Assembly (NCBI GenBank): GCA_037693485.1
Contig: CM075344.1
Coordinates: forward strand, 40,334,501-40,398,500
Reading direction: 5' to 3'
DNA length: 64,000 nucleotides
DNA from: Kitagawia praeruptora
Taxonomy: Eukaryota > Streptophyta > Magnoliopsida > Apiales > Apiaceae
A program made the translations under genes and the position numbers. The notes beneath the pieces were generated by a model that did no database searches, was not told where the DNA came from, and saw only the letters and a list, made by a program, of their open reading frames with translations. Of the stretch, positions 33,987 through 45,309 are shown one piece after another. The stretch's first letter is position 1, and every line of letters begins with the position of its first letter.

Positions 33987-35190
33987 CCTATTGTGTCACA
34001 GGAAATACAGTTTCTACAGCCCCTAGTGGCCATCTTACCCGACCAAGAGCAGGAAATCCCACCGACTCTAACACAGGTCGAAGAGCCCATTCTACAAATG
34101 CAAACACAAACACAACAAACTCCCACACCTCAATTGTCACTTAAACGACCAGTCATCCACATTATTGAGGGAGATAGTGCCTCAGCAGCACCACATAAGG
34201 AGTTCGTTACATCAGCAGCTCTACCTCATTCTAAAAGAAGTAAACCAAATGAACCTGAGGTAACTGCAAATGTTAGTGAAACAATTCTTCCTTGTCAAAT
34301 GAGTTAAAATGTAAATAAGGTTGAATTGACGGGAGCAACTATCTTGAGTTCCATTTCACGGAACATAAGAGTGGTTGATGATCTTCCTAAAGATCAAATG
34401 CCTTCGCAGGCATCCGAGGTGGAATTACCTACCTCAAAAACTGCTGGTGAATCTTCCAGGTGGTTCTTTTATGAACCAAGTGTCTTCACAGACATACGAG
34501 GGAAACTTGGGTTTTGTGCCATTTAATCGATTCAAGTTTAACCTCCCAGAGGGAAAATCTTTGGATCTCTTTCGAGATTTACCACTCTTTACCAGTGGTC
34601 GGCAACTCGCTTCACATGAGGACGGAAGCTCACGAACTTTCATTGCACCATCTGTGACCTCTGAAAAAGGGGCTAGGATGATTTCATTTGTAGGTACACA
34701 TATCGGTGGAAGCTCTAGAGGAGAGTTGAGAGAAACACGAACAGAACATGTAAGTGTAACTCAAACCACTAAACCGAGTGAATATAGAGTGTTGAGTGAA
34801 ACACCTGCAGAACGTACGAGTGAGCAACCTACTCAACCACATGCACCTGTAACTAGAAAGGAATACAACAGACTCCTTACACGGGTCCAAACAATGGAGA
34901 ATGAGTTGCAAAATATCTATAAGTTCATTGCAGAAATCAAAAATTTGCAACTTATTCAACATGATGCATTCCAGGTTCAATTAAGTTCCATGACAGCCCA
35001 GTTTAGTCATGCAATCAACTCCTTGGTAAAGTCATCTTCGTCTAATTTACCAACTCAACATCCTACTACTCTGGAGGATAACCCAACTGAGGGGGAGAAG
35101 GTGGATGACCAAGAAAAATCTACTAGGCGTAAGGGCAAGGAAAAGGTTGTTGACACGGAATTTACTTCATTTTGGGAAAGGAAAAGCTAA
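33987..35190 (+). pseudogene. element B env-like third ORF, C-terminal part with coiled coil
   Basis: This resumes the env-like ORF right of the gypsy element. One frame (33987-34307) is Pro/Thr/Gln-rich. A stop and a frameshift follow at about 34305-34525. The frame 34375-35190 then carries MNQVSSQTYEGNL, GARMISFVGTH and a long helical segment (RLLTRVQTMENELQNIY... to ...NSLVKSS, about residues 165-225) predicted as coiled coil, ending in a Lys-rich tail. Coiled coils are reported in SIRE env-like proteins. The MNQV.SQT.EGNL motif also occurs in element C near 62140-62180, so the ORF is conserved between the two elements. The N-terminal piece (18130-18469) and this piece do not add up to a usual-length protein, so the middle is probably lost. 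Confidence 0.7.
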
Positions 35191-35420
35191 TTGGAATATT
35201 CGTGCTATGTGGAAAGAAAGCAAGGCAAACTTGAAGATATGTTCAATCTAGAGGAACAATTGTCTTGCACTTGTTCAAATTTTAGAAATATGGAAAATGT
35301 ATATTTGATCCAGAATACGCTTTAATATTATTTATCTTTGTATTTCATTTTTTGCTGTATTAGTTGAATTATCCTCTAGTAATTTGCTTGTCAAACCCTA
35401 ACAATCAAATAGGGGGAGAT

Positions 35421-36541
35421 TGTAAAGCATAATGTAATGTAATATGTAATAGAGGACATATATAACTCAACTAGGATAAAAGATAAATAATATTAACTCG
35501 ATACAGGGATCGTGAAATTTGAAGAACAGACACCAAAAAGGATCAAGTCGCTGAAAGAAGTTCATTAACATGATCAAGCCTCAGTGACAGAATAAGATGT
35601 ACAGATGATTCAGTTGAAGGGCCAAAATATTCCATGTATTTATATTATTTGAAGATACTGCTGCAGGCTAATCAATTGGAATGTAACGAAGGTGTGAAGA
35701 TCAAGATCAGTGCTAGTCACTTGTGAACCAGACCAGTGCACTAAGTGTCAGCACATACGAGAAGGATCAACACTTTAATTCACAGAAAGAATTGCCAAAG
35801 CCTATTGACAATCAAGGACAGACATAATATTTCAAGGTATTGTCAAAGATTAATTTACTCTTAAAATTAACTAAGTAACAGATTAATTAATTATTTATAA
35901 TAAATAATTAAATTAATCTAGTACTTGAATTATTTTTTAAGATGAATTAAAAAAGCAAAATAAACAGAAAAGAGAAAGAATAGTAATACTATGCGCGGTT
36001 ACTATGCAAGATTACTATGCACGGTTATTATGCAAGATTACTATTTGGGGTTGGTGTAATAGTGCCCGGTTACTATTTGGGGTTGGTAAAATAGTGTCCG
36101 GTTACTATTTGGGGGTTGTTGGAATAGTGTTCGGTTACTATTTGGGGGTTGTTGGAGTAGTGTCAAATAGTGATTTTCTATAATCTATAAATAGGTCATT
36201 TGTATTTCATTTCAAAACACACCTCAACACACAACTTTCTCTTCTCTCTCTTATATCTTCTCTGTGTAAGCTGCTAGACAGTCCATCTAGTAGGAAAGTC
36301 GGCATAGCCCCTTTCAGGAAGTGTCGAGTAGAAGGTCCTCGTGCCTAAACTATCCTAGGAGTGTTTGATTTTGTAGCTGATCCATAGGATTAGATTGTGT
36401 AACAAACCTCCGGGTTTTATCTATTAAAAGATATTTCTCAAACAGTTGTGTTATTTCGATTCAGTATTTTTGATCTCATATCCACAATCGAAATTTAAAT
36501 AACATATTCAACCCCCTTTCTACGTTATTCCGAACCTAACA
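35421..36541 (+). repeat. 3' LTR of copia element B (1121 bp)
   Basis: It begins TGTAAAGCATAATG after the polypurine tract AGGGGGAGAT (35411-35420) and ends CCGAACCTAACA (36541). A TATA-like TATAAATA lies at 36186-36193. The U3 part holds a minisatellite (35993-36175). The final ~40 bp (ATTCAACCCCC...CTACG...CCTAACA) match the ends of the element C LTR and the solo LTR at 44090, linking them to one lineage. Confidence 0.88.
35993..36175. repeat. minisatellite in the U3 of element B LTR
   Basis: Two copies of a ~26-bp unit with GGTTACTATGCAAGATTAC are followed by about four copies of a 32-36-bp unit containing CGGTTACTATTTGGGG and AATAGTGTC. It lies just upstream of the TATA-like box. Confidence 0.75.
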
Positions 36542-36875
36542 ATCACATCAATATCAATTAATAAAAAAAAATTCCGTCACATCATTTTGTAACTATTTTA
36601 TAAAAGATATTAAAATAAAATCTTTTATATTTGATAAAAAACACTTAAATAATTTTTTAAAATTTGCTATTTTTATTTGTATTATTTGTTTTTTTTAAAA
36701 ACATTTAAAATAAACAAGAGTAAAAAAGTAACAGAAAACAAATAGTTGAAAGATGACAAAAAAATAGTAATAATACTTGGTTAAACATTAAAAGCAATAA
36801 TTATTCTCCTTCAATATCAGCTGATGTTAACAAAAAAGAGGTGCAATAAAAAAAATGACCTGCGTAATTAATATA
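36542..36875. other. intergenic, AT-rich
   Basis: Flank of element B. No gene, RNA or repeat unit seen. Confidence 0.5.
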
Positions 36876-37149
36876 CTCCCTTCGTCCCAATTTACATGTC
36901 CATTTTCTAAAAAGCGCACTTATTAAGATAAATGTTAGTTGGATAATATATATTCCAACTAATACCCTTAATTAATATATTGGAAAATGAGAATAGTGTT
37001 AAGTTTGAAAAAAAGTCAAATTTGGATACAATAAATGTAGGGATAGTTTTGTAAAATTACCTTAAATTTATATTGAAAAAAGAAAAAAGACATGTAAAAT
37101 GGGACAAATTCATTTTTCAAAAGGGACATGTATTTTGGGACGTAGGGAA
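36876..37149. mobile_element. Stowaway-type (Tc1/mariner) MITE, 274 bp
   Basis: The ends CTCCCTTCGTCCC and GGGACGTAGGGAA are inverted and flanked by TA on both sides (36874-36875, 37150-37151). Inner sequence near both ends repeats ACATGTCC/GGGACATGT. Non-coding. Confidence 0.88.
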
Positions 37150-37304
37150 TATAAAACTTGAATAAGTTGAGCTGGGATTTGGAAAGTTAGGACATGCTAA
37201 CTTGCAATTTATGTTAAATAAATAATAAATAAGACATTTCTCTTATTTTACAAAGCACGTCCCTTAAGCGAGAAATCCATTTCTGATCCATTTAAATCCA
37301 CTTA

Positions 37305-37682
37305 GAGCATGTACAATGGTATTGTCTAAAATAGTTGGCTAAAATTATATAAAATAACGATTATGTAAAATTTATTGAATGAATTATACTTTAAAGGAGT
37401 TGGCTATAGTGATCGGCTATATTTTAAAAATAGTATATTATAAATATTTCAGTTATTAAATATAGAATATATTTTTTCAAATATGGTAATAGATGATATG
37501 GAATTTTGTTACAGGTCTCTAGTGATTTGACAAATATAGCTAATATGTAGGGGTTATCTATAATTTTAGATAACAGAAATGTACCATTGAAGATGTAATT
37601 ATTTTACATATTCTTTAAAATATTTAATTATGATATGTAATACACACTTTTAACTAAGGATTTTCAACGATTGAAAATGCTC
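37305..37682. mobile_element. PIF/Harbinger-like MITE, 378 bp
   Basis: The ends GAGCATGTACAATG and the complement of GAGCATTTTCAATC are imperfectly inverted, with TTA target duplication (37302-37304, 37683-37685). The inside shares TTGGCTA...TATATTTTAAAAAT and ACAGGTCTCTAG blocks with 38668-39253, so both belong to one family. Confidence 0.82.
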
Positions 37683-37758
37683 TTAAATATGGGTTAAACA
37701 TACTCATTATTTGAACCCAGCGTATATGAACTTTTATGCAGTAGGATGGAATTGTATA

Positions 37759-38405
37759 CTCCCTCCGTTCCATAATATAAGTGCTCGTTTGGTTTACAAT
37801 AGGTATTAACTTCCCATAGTTATTTTTATTTCATGTCTTTATAAAGTTCCTGAGAAGTAAAATTTTTTGTTTGGTTACATGCAGGAATTTGTAGGGGAAG
37901 TAGTATATATACACACCTATATATATAAATGTACACATATGTGTCTATAGCTATTTTTTAGGAGGAAAAGTGTAGATAACCTAGGTGGAGGTGGGTAAGT
38001 AACTTCCCACATTTTATAGGTATTTACACCTACCAAGTAATTTGTAATGCCTATGATTCATGCAACCAAACAACTTTATTTTTTCTCATTTCCTAGATAT
38101 TTCAAATACCCATCTAAATACATGTCAACCAAACAACATCTAAGTTTATTTTAAAAAAATTACGTATTTTAGGAAAACATTTATTAAATGATACATTTCT
38201 TCTTATTTCCATTATAAATACATTGACTTTTAGAATATGAGTTATTTATACTTTTGATCATTCTTCATTAATTGCTAGAAGTATACAATTTTCAAAAGGG
38301 TAATTTTGGAAAAATATCATAAATTTACGTTAAAAATTGAAATGAACATGTATTATGGGGAAAAAAAATTCTCTGAAAAGAACTACTATTGTAGCACGGA
38401 GAGAG
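37759..38405. mobile_element. Stowaway-type MITE interrupted by a Tourist-like MITE
   Basis: The outer ends CTCCCTCCGTTCC and ...GCACGGAGAGAG are inverted and flanked by TA (37757-37758 and 38406-38407). The unit is about 287 bp once the nested 37781-38140 insert is set aside. Non-coding. Confidence 0.82.
37781..38140. mobile_element. Tourist-like MITE nested in the Stowaway (360 bp)
   Basis: Ends GTGCTCGTTTGGTTTAC and the complement of GATGTTGTTTGGTTGAC are imperfect inverted repeats. TAA is duplicated at 37778-37780 and 38141-38143. The GTTTGGTT end and 3-bp TAA duplication fit PIF/Harbinger Tourist-type MITEs. Confidence 0.8.
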
Positions 38406-38667
38406 TATTATGAATGTGTATAAAAAAATTATATTTATATTCTTCCAGAAAAATGAAATTAATAAAAGAAAGCAATTTTTTTTAACTTAATAAGTGCAAA
38501 AAATTAGGAAACATCTAGGAGAGTTGAAAGCTTCAAGACTGGTTATAAAGTGATTAAAAAAACATATAGGAGTGACAAAAAAAAATTTGTGTATGGACAC
38601 TTTTTTTTTATAATCCAATCTTCGGACCAACTTGCACGCATCTTGACTAATTGGAAGAGCATACTAA

Positions 38668-39253
38668 GAGCATCTCCAATGGCATCAGCTAAAAATGATT
38701 GGCTAAATTACATAAAATATTGATTGTGTAAAATTTGTCGAACTTGTAAGACATTGTGTTCCGAGGGTATTGGCTATAATGATTGACTATATTTTAAAAA
38801 TGGTATGTTATTAATATTTCAAATTGTTATTAATGGAATATATAATTTTAATGAGTAACATATACCTGAGGTTGACCTTAGGGTGCTACCTGAGGTTATA
38901 AGTTTTTTAAATATGAATGCATGAGGGTAGATTTGTAAATTCAGGATGAGTCATTAGTATTTACAAAAATGCAATTAAACTTATATGGGAAATGGATATA
39001 ACCTCATGGGAGTTACCTGAGGTCATCCTCAGGCCCATTTTTCTCAATTTTAATATAGAAATAAGTGATGTGGCAATTCACTACAGGTCTCTAGAGGTTC
39101 GACAAATATAGCCAACATCAAGAGATTATCTATAATTATAGACAAGGGTTTTGTCCCATTGGAGTGCAATTTTTTTTACATATTCTTTATAATTCTTATT
39201 TATGGTAATTAAATTTAAATTTTACTTAATGGGTCTCCCAATTGGAGATGCTC
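38668..39253. mobile_element. PIF/Harbinger-like MITE carrying a nested Mutator-like MITE
   Basis: Ends GAGCATCTCCAAT (38668) and ATTGGAGATGCTC (to 39253) are exact inverted repeats. TAA is duplicated at 38665-38667 and 39254-39256. Family relative of 37305-37682. A 193-bp insert lies at 38853-39045. Confidence 0.87.
38853..39045. mobile_element. Mutator-like MITE, 193 bp, 9-bp target duplication
   Basis: It is flanked by the exact 9-bp repeat AATTTTAAT (38844-38852 and 39046-39054). Ends GAGTAACATATACCTGAGG and the complement GAGAAAAATGGGCCTGAGG are imperfect inverted repeats. Several ACCTGAGGT words occur inside. Removing it restores alignment of the host MITE with its sibling at 37305. 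Confidence 0.82.
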
Positions 39254-39487
39254 TAACTCACATTAACTTACATTCCAGAGCTAAACATTTGGTTATTGGT
39301 CAGCCGACAGTCTCAACTCAAATTAGGAAATCAAGAAGTGACTTACATGATAAAAGAAACGGAAATGATAAATGCATTATTCAAAGGCGGACCAATTACC
39401 GTAATCATGGTAGACCTTGTTTTTGGATTCTGAATTAAGAATATTATAATTCATAATTTAAGAATTATTATTATTATTATTTGCAAG

Positions 39488-39673
39488 CATTGTTCTAAAA
39501 ATAGGAATTAATAATTGATTAATACTTGTTTAATGAGTTATCATACTGATTAATAATTCGAATATTTGATTAATCATTCTAATTAGTTCCAAAATACGTG
39601 ATTAATTCTTAGACAATACCTTTACCGATTAAATTCAAGTTTGATTTTCGTTTTTAACAACACTGTCTCCCTG
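39488..39673. mobile_element. hAT-type non-autonomous element, 186 bp
   Basis: Left end CATTGTTCTAAAAAT. Complementary GTTTTTAACAACACTG lies 8 bp inside the right end. Exact 8-bp repeat TTTGCAAG flanks it (39480-39487 and 39674-39681). Same family and same asymmetry as 11447-11708. Confidence 0.75.
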
Positions 39674-40926
39674 TTTGCAAGTAAATAGATTTGAACAACT
39701 AATTTTTGGGGTACATTTAGAGCTAGGAGTTTGATAATGTCTCTATCAGAAACGTGGCGATTGTTAGATTGTGTTAGAGATAACTGTTGTCAGTGGTCCA
39801 GGTTATGAGCTAGACAGCCCTAACAAACAAACAATCAATCGTCTAGTCCCTTTCTCCTTTAAGGCTTGTTTTCTGCTCCTCCGGAGTACCGGACGGACCA
39901 AAGATTCGCCACTAAACAATTTCGTTCTCATGTTTTGCATCGTTAAATTTGAGATCGCGGATATGACGACTTTAATTTATTTTTTCCTAATTCAAAGACT
40001 TCAAATTATTATTTACAAATTATAATCTAAACTGCATATCCGTAAACATGTGACAGCTTAGCAAGACTTCATTAACGTCGCATAATTTTGTCGAATTATA
40101 AATTTTATTCGTCAAATATGTATGATAAAAAATGCATACAAAAGTAGTTTTTCATTCAAATAGAACCATCACGATAGAGTTTTAATTATTGAATCTTTAA
40201 TATAACTTAAACATATTTCATAACTGTTTTTGCATGAATTATTTGGAAAACTAATGGACTAGTTAATTAGGGTTTTTTTAATTTTTGTACATGATCATAT
40301 TTTAATAATTACTTTTTTATGAATTGATTAATTTAATTGGGTGAAATTATTATTCATACAAAACACCAATTATAATTATGATTGATAGAAATAAAATTAA
40401 TCAAAAATTAATTAAACTCAAATTTTATGTTCATGCTTAATTTGGATTGATTGACCTCACCAACACTAACTCAATTAACTCAATTAGGGGGACACACATT
40501 CAAGTTTTAGGGTCCATAAGGAAATGGGATCCGCTGAATGATAGTATTCGCATACGGCATATCCAACCTGACCTCTGCGCACTTATGGCACTATTCTTAA
40601 TCGGAGAGTTTTGCTGCATCTTCAAACCGCACCAAGTTTGTCGGTCGATATTTACATTTTTTCTTTCTGCTACATATAATCATATCAAAAATTGAAATTA
40701 TAGTGATCTATTTAAAAAAATTCATAAATTACGACATATTTTACTTTAAATCCTTTAAATTTTAGAGGTTTTTCTGATAAATATAAATATTTAAAAATAA
40801 TTTTTTGCAATTTAAATTTTTTTTATAAAAATTATTTACAAATTTACGTTACAATTTGCAATTACACTTCTTTCAAAAAATAATTTGTCTATATAAATTA
40901 CTGTAGTTATATTAGTTATTAGGTTA
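39674..40926. other. intergenic, no gene seen
   Basis: Two short plus-strand frames occur here but have no recognisable domain or codon bias. No repeats delimited. Confidence 0.5.
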
Positions 40927-41094
40927 TAGGTATGAACATTTCAGCCGTACTCGATCCGATCCTCGCTCCATTTAGGTCGAGAATTCGTGGAATTTTTTGG
41001 ATTCAATACGTGAAGCGGAGAATATTTTAAAAAGAATTCGCGTATCAGGGCGGGATCGGGGGATTAGGGATCCCCGCCCGATCCCCGATTTTAT

Positions 41095-41137
<43 letters not shown>

Positions 41138-41537
41138 TACTATAAGTAAATATATTTATATTTACTTTTAGTGCTTAAATTTTTAATTTATTTCACAGAT
41201 TCAAAATTTTACTAGTAAAATTTAATTTAATTATAATAATTTAATTATATCTTTAGCATAAATAAATAATAATTTTTAGAATAAGTTATTGAATTTAAAA
41301 TATATATTATATATCCTAATTTAGCAAATAAATTTTATTATGAAATTTGTTTAAAAAATGTATAATATTTATTTTTATAATAAAAAAATAACGATTCCAC
41401 TTGGGGATCCTCGTTCTCCATTCGGGGCAGGGATCGGAAAACAAAATATTTCTCAATCAAAGATCGGGGAGTAGGTTCGAGGATTGGGGGCGGGGATCGC
41501 ACTCCCTGATACCGAAGTAACCCGATGCCCATCCCTA
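40927..41537. mobile_element. hAT-type MITE with (TA)n core, 611 bp
   Basis: The left end TAGGTATGAACAT pairs imperfectly with the complement of the right end (TAGGGATGGGCAT). Flanks TTAGGTTA and ACAGGTTA (40919-40926, 41538-41545) agree at 6 of 8 positions. The sequence near both ends is rich in GATCGGGG/CCCCGATCC words. A (TA)n run sits at about 41101-41134. Confidence 0.7.
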
Positions 41538-42343
41538 ACAGGTTAGTTAATGTAATTGGTTCGTGACTTGTTCATGAACCAAAACTCTGAATTCTCCTGT
41601 TTCTATCACAAACCATCATCGAAACAAGTACATTCTCCAAATATCAATTCGATTTGTTTTATATCAGTGAAAAGTTATGTTCTAAACACTAATTTGTAGT
41701 TATCGATTCAATTGATACTTTCAAATCTAGTTTTCAGTTGTACGATTCTGAATTTCGATGAACATTTGCTATTTTTGAATCGATTGTATGTCGTTGCTTT
41801 TAGTTTAATTTTTAATGAACTATTGCTATTTTGGTGAACTTTTGCTCTTAATTTTTGTAAAAAGCTAGACTCGACTTATTTTTAAATCGACTATAAAAGG
41901 TTTTTATCATTTGTTTTCAGTTGATCTCAGTAGCAAATCAAGTTTCACAGGATCATCAGTATTTATTAACTAATGTTGCGTAGTATTTTTAGAATGTTGT
42001 CAATTGATTGATTTAGTATGTTTGGATGAGAGTAGAAAAAGTTGCTCTGAGTTGTTTATAGTTGATTTCAGGGGTAATTGGAGTTCATTAGAGTCATGTA
42101 TATTGAGTTGAAAAGGAGGACTTGGTGTAGATATAGTTATAGCAAAAAACTGAACGTTACTGGGTAAGTGGTGGTATCATTGGCAAGTTGATAGAAACTC
42201 CATTTAGAACATGTTCTTGAGATCAAAGTATGATTGTTTGATAGGAGATGATTTTGGTAATGCTTTTGTAGGCTAACAAGTTTCGGTATTGTTTTTGGGG
42301 TACTAAAAGTTAATGAATCAGGAGGTGTTAACAATAATTTAAT
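41538..42343. other. intergenic, no gene seen
   Basis: No supported ORF or repeat. It may include 5' flank or decayed body of the LINE that becomes recognisable at 42344. Confidence 0.45.
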
Positions 42344-45125
42344 AAAAGATAAGTTTAGGTGGGTTGTTAGAGATGGTAATGCAATTTTATTTTGGGAGGA
42401 TTTCTGGAGGAGTGAGGAGAGACTTAGTGCCAGTTTTAATAGATTATATTATCTCTCAAGAAATAAAAATGTCTTTATTAGAGACTTTTGCAATTTATGG
42501 TGCAGTCCTGAGATTGAAATATTTATGATGTGGACTAGAGAGTTACGTAATTGGGAAATGGGGGAAGCGGCGAGACTTAATTAAATCATGGACAAAGTGG
42601 TGTTTCATCATGGGGAAGATCAGGATTTATTCTGGTAGGAGCTTTACATCAAAGGATGGATGGATATATGTTGAGATATACTTGGTTAGAGTTGATGATA
42701 ACAAATACCACAAGATAAGAAATGAATCAAGTGATTAAATCTAATAAATAAATTAGAAAGCTAACTGAAGTACAAGTCATCTAAAGCTACATTCTATAAT
42801 TAGAATCCTGAAATCAGTTAGGAAGTATTTCTACAATAAGTCATGAGATATTATGATCGAGTATCTGCAATCAAATAAGAGGTTTGCTAAAAACAACTCT
42901 TGTAAGTGATTCGAGAATTCTACAATATGATCAATTCGAGAAGTCTATAAAGTAGCCTATTCGAGAAGTCATACGAGAACTCAAGGAAATGACTAATTCA
43001 ATAAGTGCTAACTTATTCATTTGAGAAGTCAAGTTACATTAGTTCGAGAACTCAGACTTTGAATTCAAAAAGTCTAGAAATACCCTCATTCGAGATCTCT
43101 TGATTGAATGAGTAGTACCAGAGTTCTCTAATGGAACATATCGAATAAAGAACAGACACAAAATCACTTTGCAACCTGTGACTTATAAACAACAGTCAAT
43201 TACACAAAGGATGTAAAGAGTAGGGGGCCAAAGTGTAGATATTCAAAGGCTCAAAATTTTAAAAATGAAATTTGAAATCAATCACTATTTATCTAGTTTC
43301 GAAGGCAAGAATAAGAGTGGAAGCAACCTCCAAAGAAGATTACCTTTTAACTGAAGAATTCTAAGGATAACTTGATAAGTGCATAAGGATTACTCTGTTT
43401 GTCTGAGAAGTTCAAAGATAGTTCAATGAGCAGAAAAGCTTATTGACTTGCTAGATATTCATATCTTTAGATAAAGTGACTTGTTAGAAATGAAGATTCA
43501 ATCAATCAACATCTTTTGCATAAAGCATCAAGTGGGCTTGGAAGCTAAGTCATTACACGAACTTAGTAACATAAGAAGAAAGCAACATGCACGGAATTGA
43601 ATCATGTTGGAATTGTTCAAATCAAGAAGGGAAGACTTTAAGACATTTCCAGAAATGGTGAACTTTCAAGTATGTGCCTGTGACAAGAAATACCAAAAAT
43701 GTATTTACATTTTATGTCCTCTGCTTGTCTTCATACAGTATAAATATGTTGTATGAGCAACATAGTAAGTAGAAGGGCAATAAGAGAAAACACATAGCAT
43801 TGTAACTTTATATTGTTAGGTTTTCTCATTCTTCCAAAGCATTGTAACCGGCAGCTGTGAAACACTTTACAGAGTATTTCTTCTAAATATATATCTTAGG
43901 TGGAACTAACAAACTCTACCTGAAATTTTTAAATACTGGTGTCTACATTTGGTTTAATCCATTTGTTAAAATATCTATGTTCTTACACAAACTGTTAGCC
44001 TCTAAGTAATTCGAAAAGAAAGAGAAAAAGAATCAAGATTGTATTCAACCTCCCTTCTACAATTTTGGTTGTCATTGCTGGGATTTAACAATATTTTTAA
44101 CAAATAATTCAAATTCTGTTTAATCTGTGTGGAAACGAATCCGAAATCAAAAGCTCCACCAAGAATGCAGTTGTTTATGTGGAAATTAGAACATAGATTA
44201 CTTTCATTAAGAGTGTTTATGTGAAAAAGAATGGGTAATAAAATCACAGTGTTGACATGCCCTACGTGCATATACTTTAAAGAAGAACATGACCATTTGT
44301 TATGGTCATGTAAGTTTGCTAAGGAGGTTTGGAGAAGAATCTTTGAATGGTTGGGATGCTTAGCAAAATATAACTCTCTCGGTAACTTGAATGTGTGGGA
44401 TTCGATAAGCTAGTTTGATAAATCAATATTACGGTACTGTTGGGGACTTGTCTTGATCTCAACTCTATGGTCAATTTGGTTGTGTAAAAATTCATTAGTC
44501 TTTGAATAAAAAAACATATCTCCATTAGTGATGTGACTTGGTTGATTAGAAATTTAGAATAAGAGTCTGGAAATGGTCTTTAGCATGTAATATTATGACA
44601 GAGTAACTAAGAGGTTTATGGGATGCGAATCTGGTGGGAGCAGTATTGAGTAATTTAAGAAAGTTGAATTCTTTATCTTTCGGTGATTTAACAGAAGCAT
44701 GAGGATTCACCGATGGAGCATATAAAGTTTCAAGCAATGAGGTGATCAAAGCAGGTATGTGAGGTTTTTTGAAGGAGAATTCCAAAATTTAGTTTTTATT
44801 TTCTATGGACCAGTTGATGCTCATAGCCCTTTTCATGCGGAAATAAGTGCAATTTCTTTTCTACTCAAAGAAATTGATAAAAGTCATTGAGGAGATAGGA
44901 ACATTTTGATACATCTTGATAGTGATGAAGTACTGAAATTCAATACAAGAATAAGAACAAGTCTATGTTTGGAGTAGTTGTCTATTGAACATAGCCTTGT
45001 GATTTTTTGTCAAAAAAGAAATTTTGATTTTAAACATTTTGACAGAAGGGAGAACTTAGCAGCAGATGATTTAGCTACTAGAGGAGTACAAAGAAATTAT
45101 GTTGTTCAGGGTTGGGGCTAAGCTA
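42344..45125 (+). pseudogene. L1-type LINE remnant: end of RT ORF, zinc-binding region, RNase H
   Basis: The left part (42344-42668) encodes the WVVRDGNAILFWEDFW segment that follows the reverse transcriptase in plant L1-type ORF2. After a solo-LTR insertion (42669-44090) it resumes with APPRMQLFMWKLEHRL and the zf-RVT site CPTC...EEHDHLLWSC (about 44257-44316), then VWRRIFEWLG. An RNase H-like domain follows, with HAEISAI near 44835, HLDSD near 44915 and ENLAADDLATRG near 45055-45090. Stops and frameshifts are numerous (for example at 44226, 44411 and 44887). The catalytic RT core is absent, so this is a dead fragment of the retrotransposition machinery. Confidence 0.8.
42669..44090 (+). repeat. 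solo LTR (SIRE-like copia) inserted in the LINE, 1422 bp
   Basis: Starts TGTTGAGATA and ends GGGATTTAACA. No internal element region is present. The last part (TATTCAACCTCCCTTCTACAA) matches the LTR ends of elements B and C. TATAAATA lies near 43739-43746. The flanks ATATA and ATATT agree at 4 of 5 bases. The LINE reading continues across it. The repeated words CGAGAAGTC/CGAGAACTC occur at 42910-43090. Confidence 0.75.
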
Positions 45126-45309
45126 CTAAGTTAAACATATGGCCAGCTTCGGAAAGAAATGAATGCATAATGTTGACTATTAGTACTTTAATTTGATCTA
45201 CTATTATATGAAAGTTTTAATAGTTTTAAGTTGCTTAGTTTGATGGTGCTTTTTATGGGAAAATTTATTGATCCAGTACCTAGTCGTTATGTTTACTGTG
45301 GCTAGGATT

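Larger units (their letters stand above)
13740..36541 (+). mobile_element. Ty1/copia element B (SIRE-like), 5'-truncated, split by a gypsy insertion
   Basis: The element starts abruptly in the gag zinc knuckle at about 13750 and runs through protease, integrase, RT and RNase H. It then passes through a non-coding spacer into an env-like third ORF, a polypurine tract (35410-35420) and the 3' LTR (35421-36541). The Tekay-like gypsy element 18470-33986 lies inside the env-like region. The third ORF after pol and the DSGCSxHM protease context support the SIRE/Maximus lineage. No 5' LTR is present. Confidence 0.88.

Noticed and set aside
36000..36175. CRISPR-like array
   Set aside because: Repeats are adjacent with no unique spacers, in a plant LTR.
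39202..39438. 78-codon plus-strand frame
   Set aside because: Half of it is the terminal part of the MITE at 38668-39253; no domain.
41101..41134. (TA)n run as a possible origin or array
   Set aside because: Simple microsatellite inside a hAT MITE.
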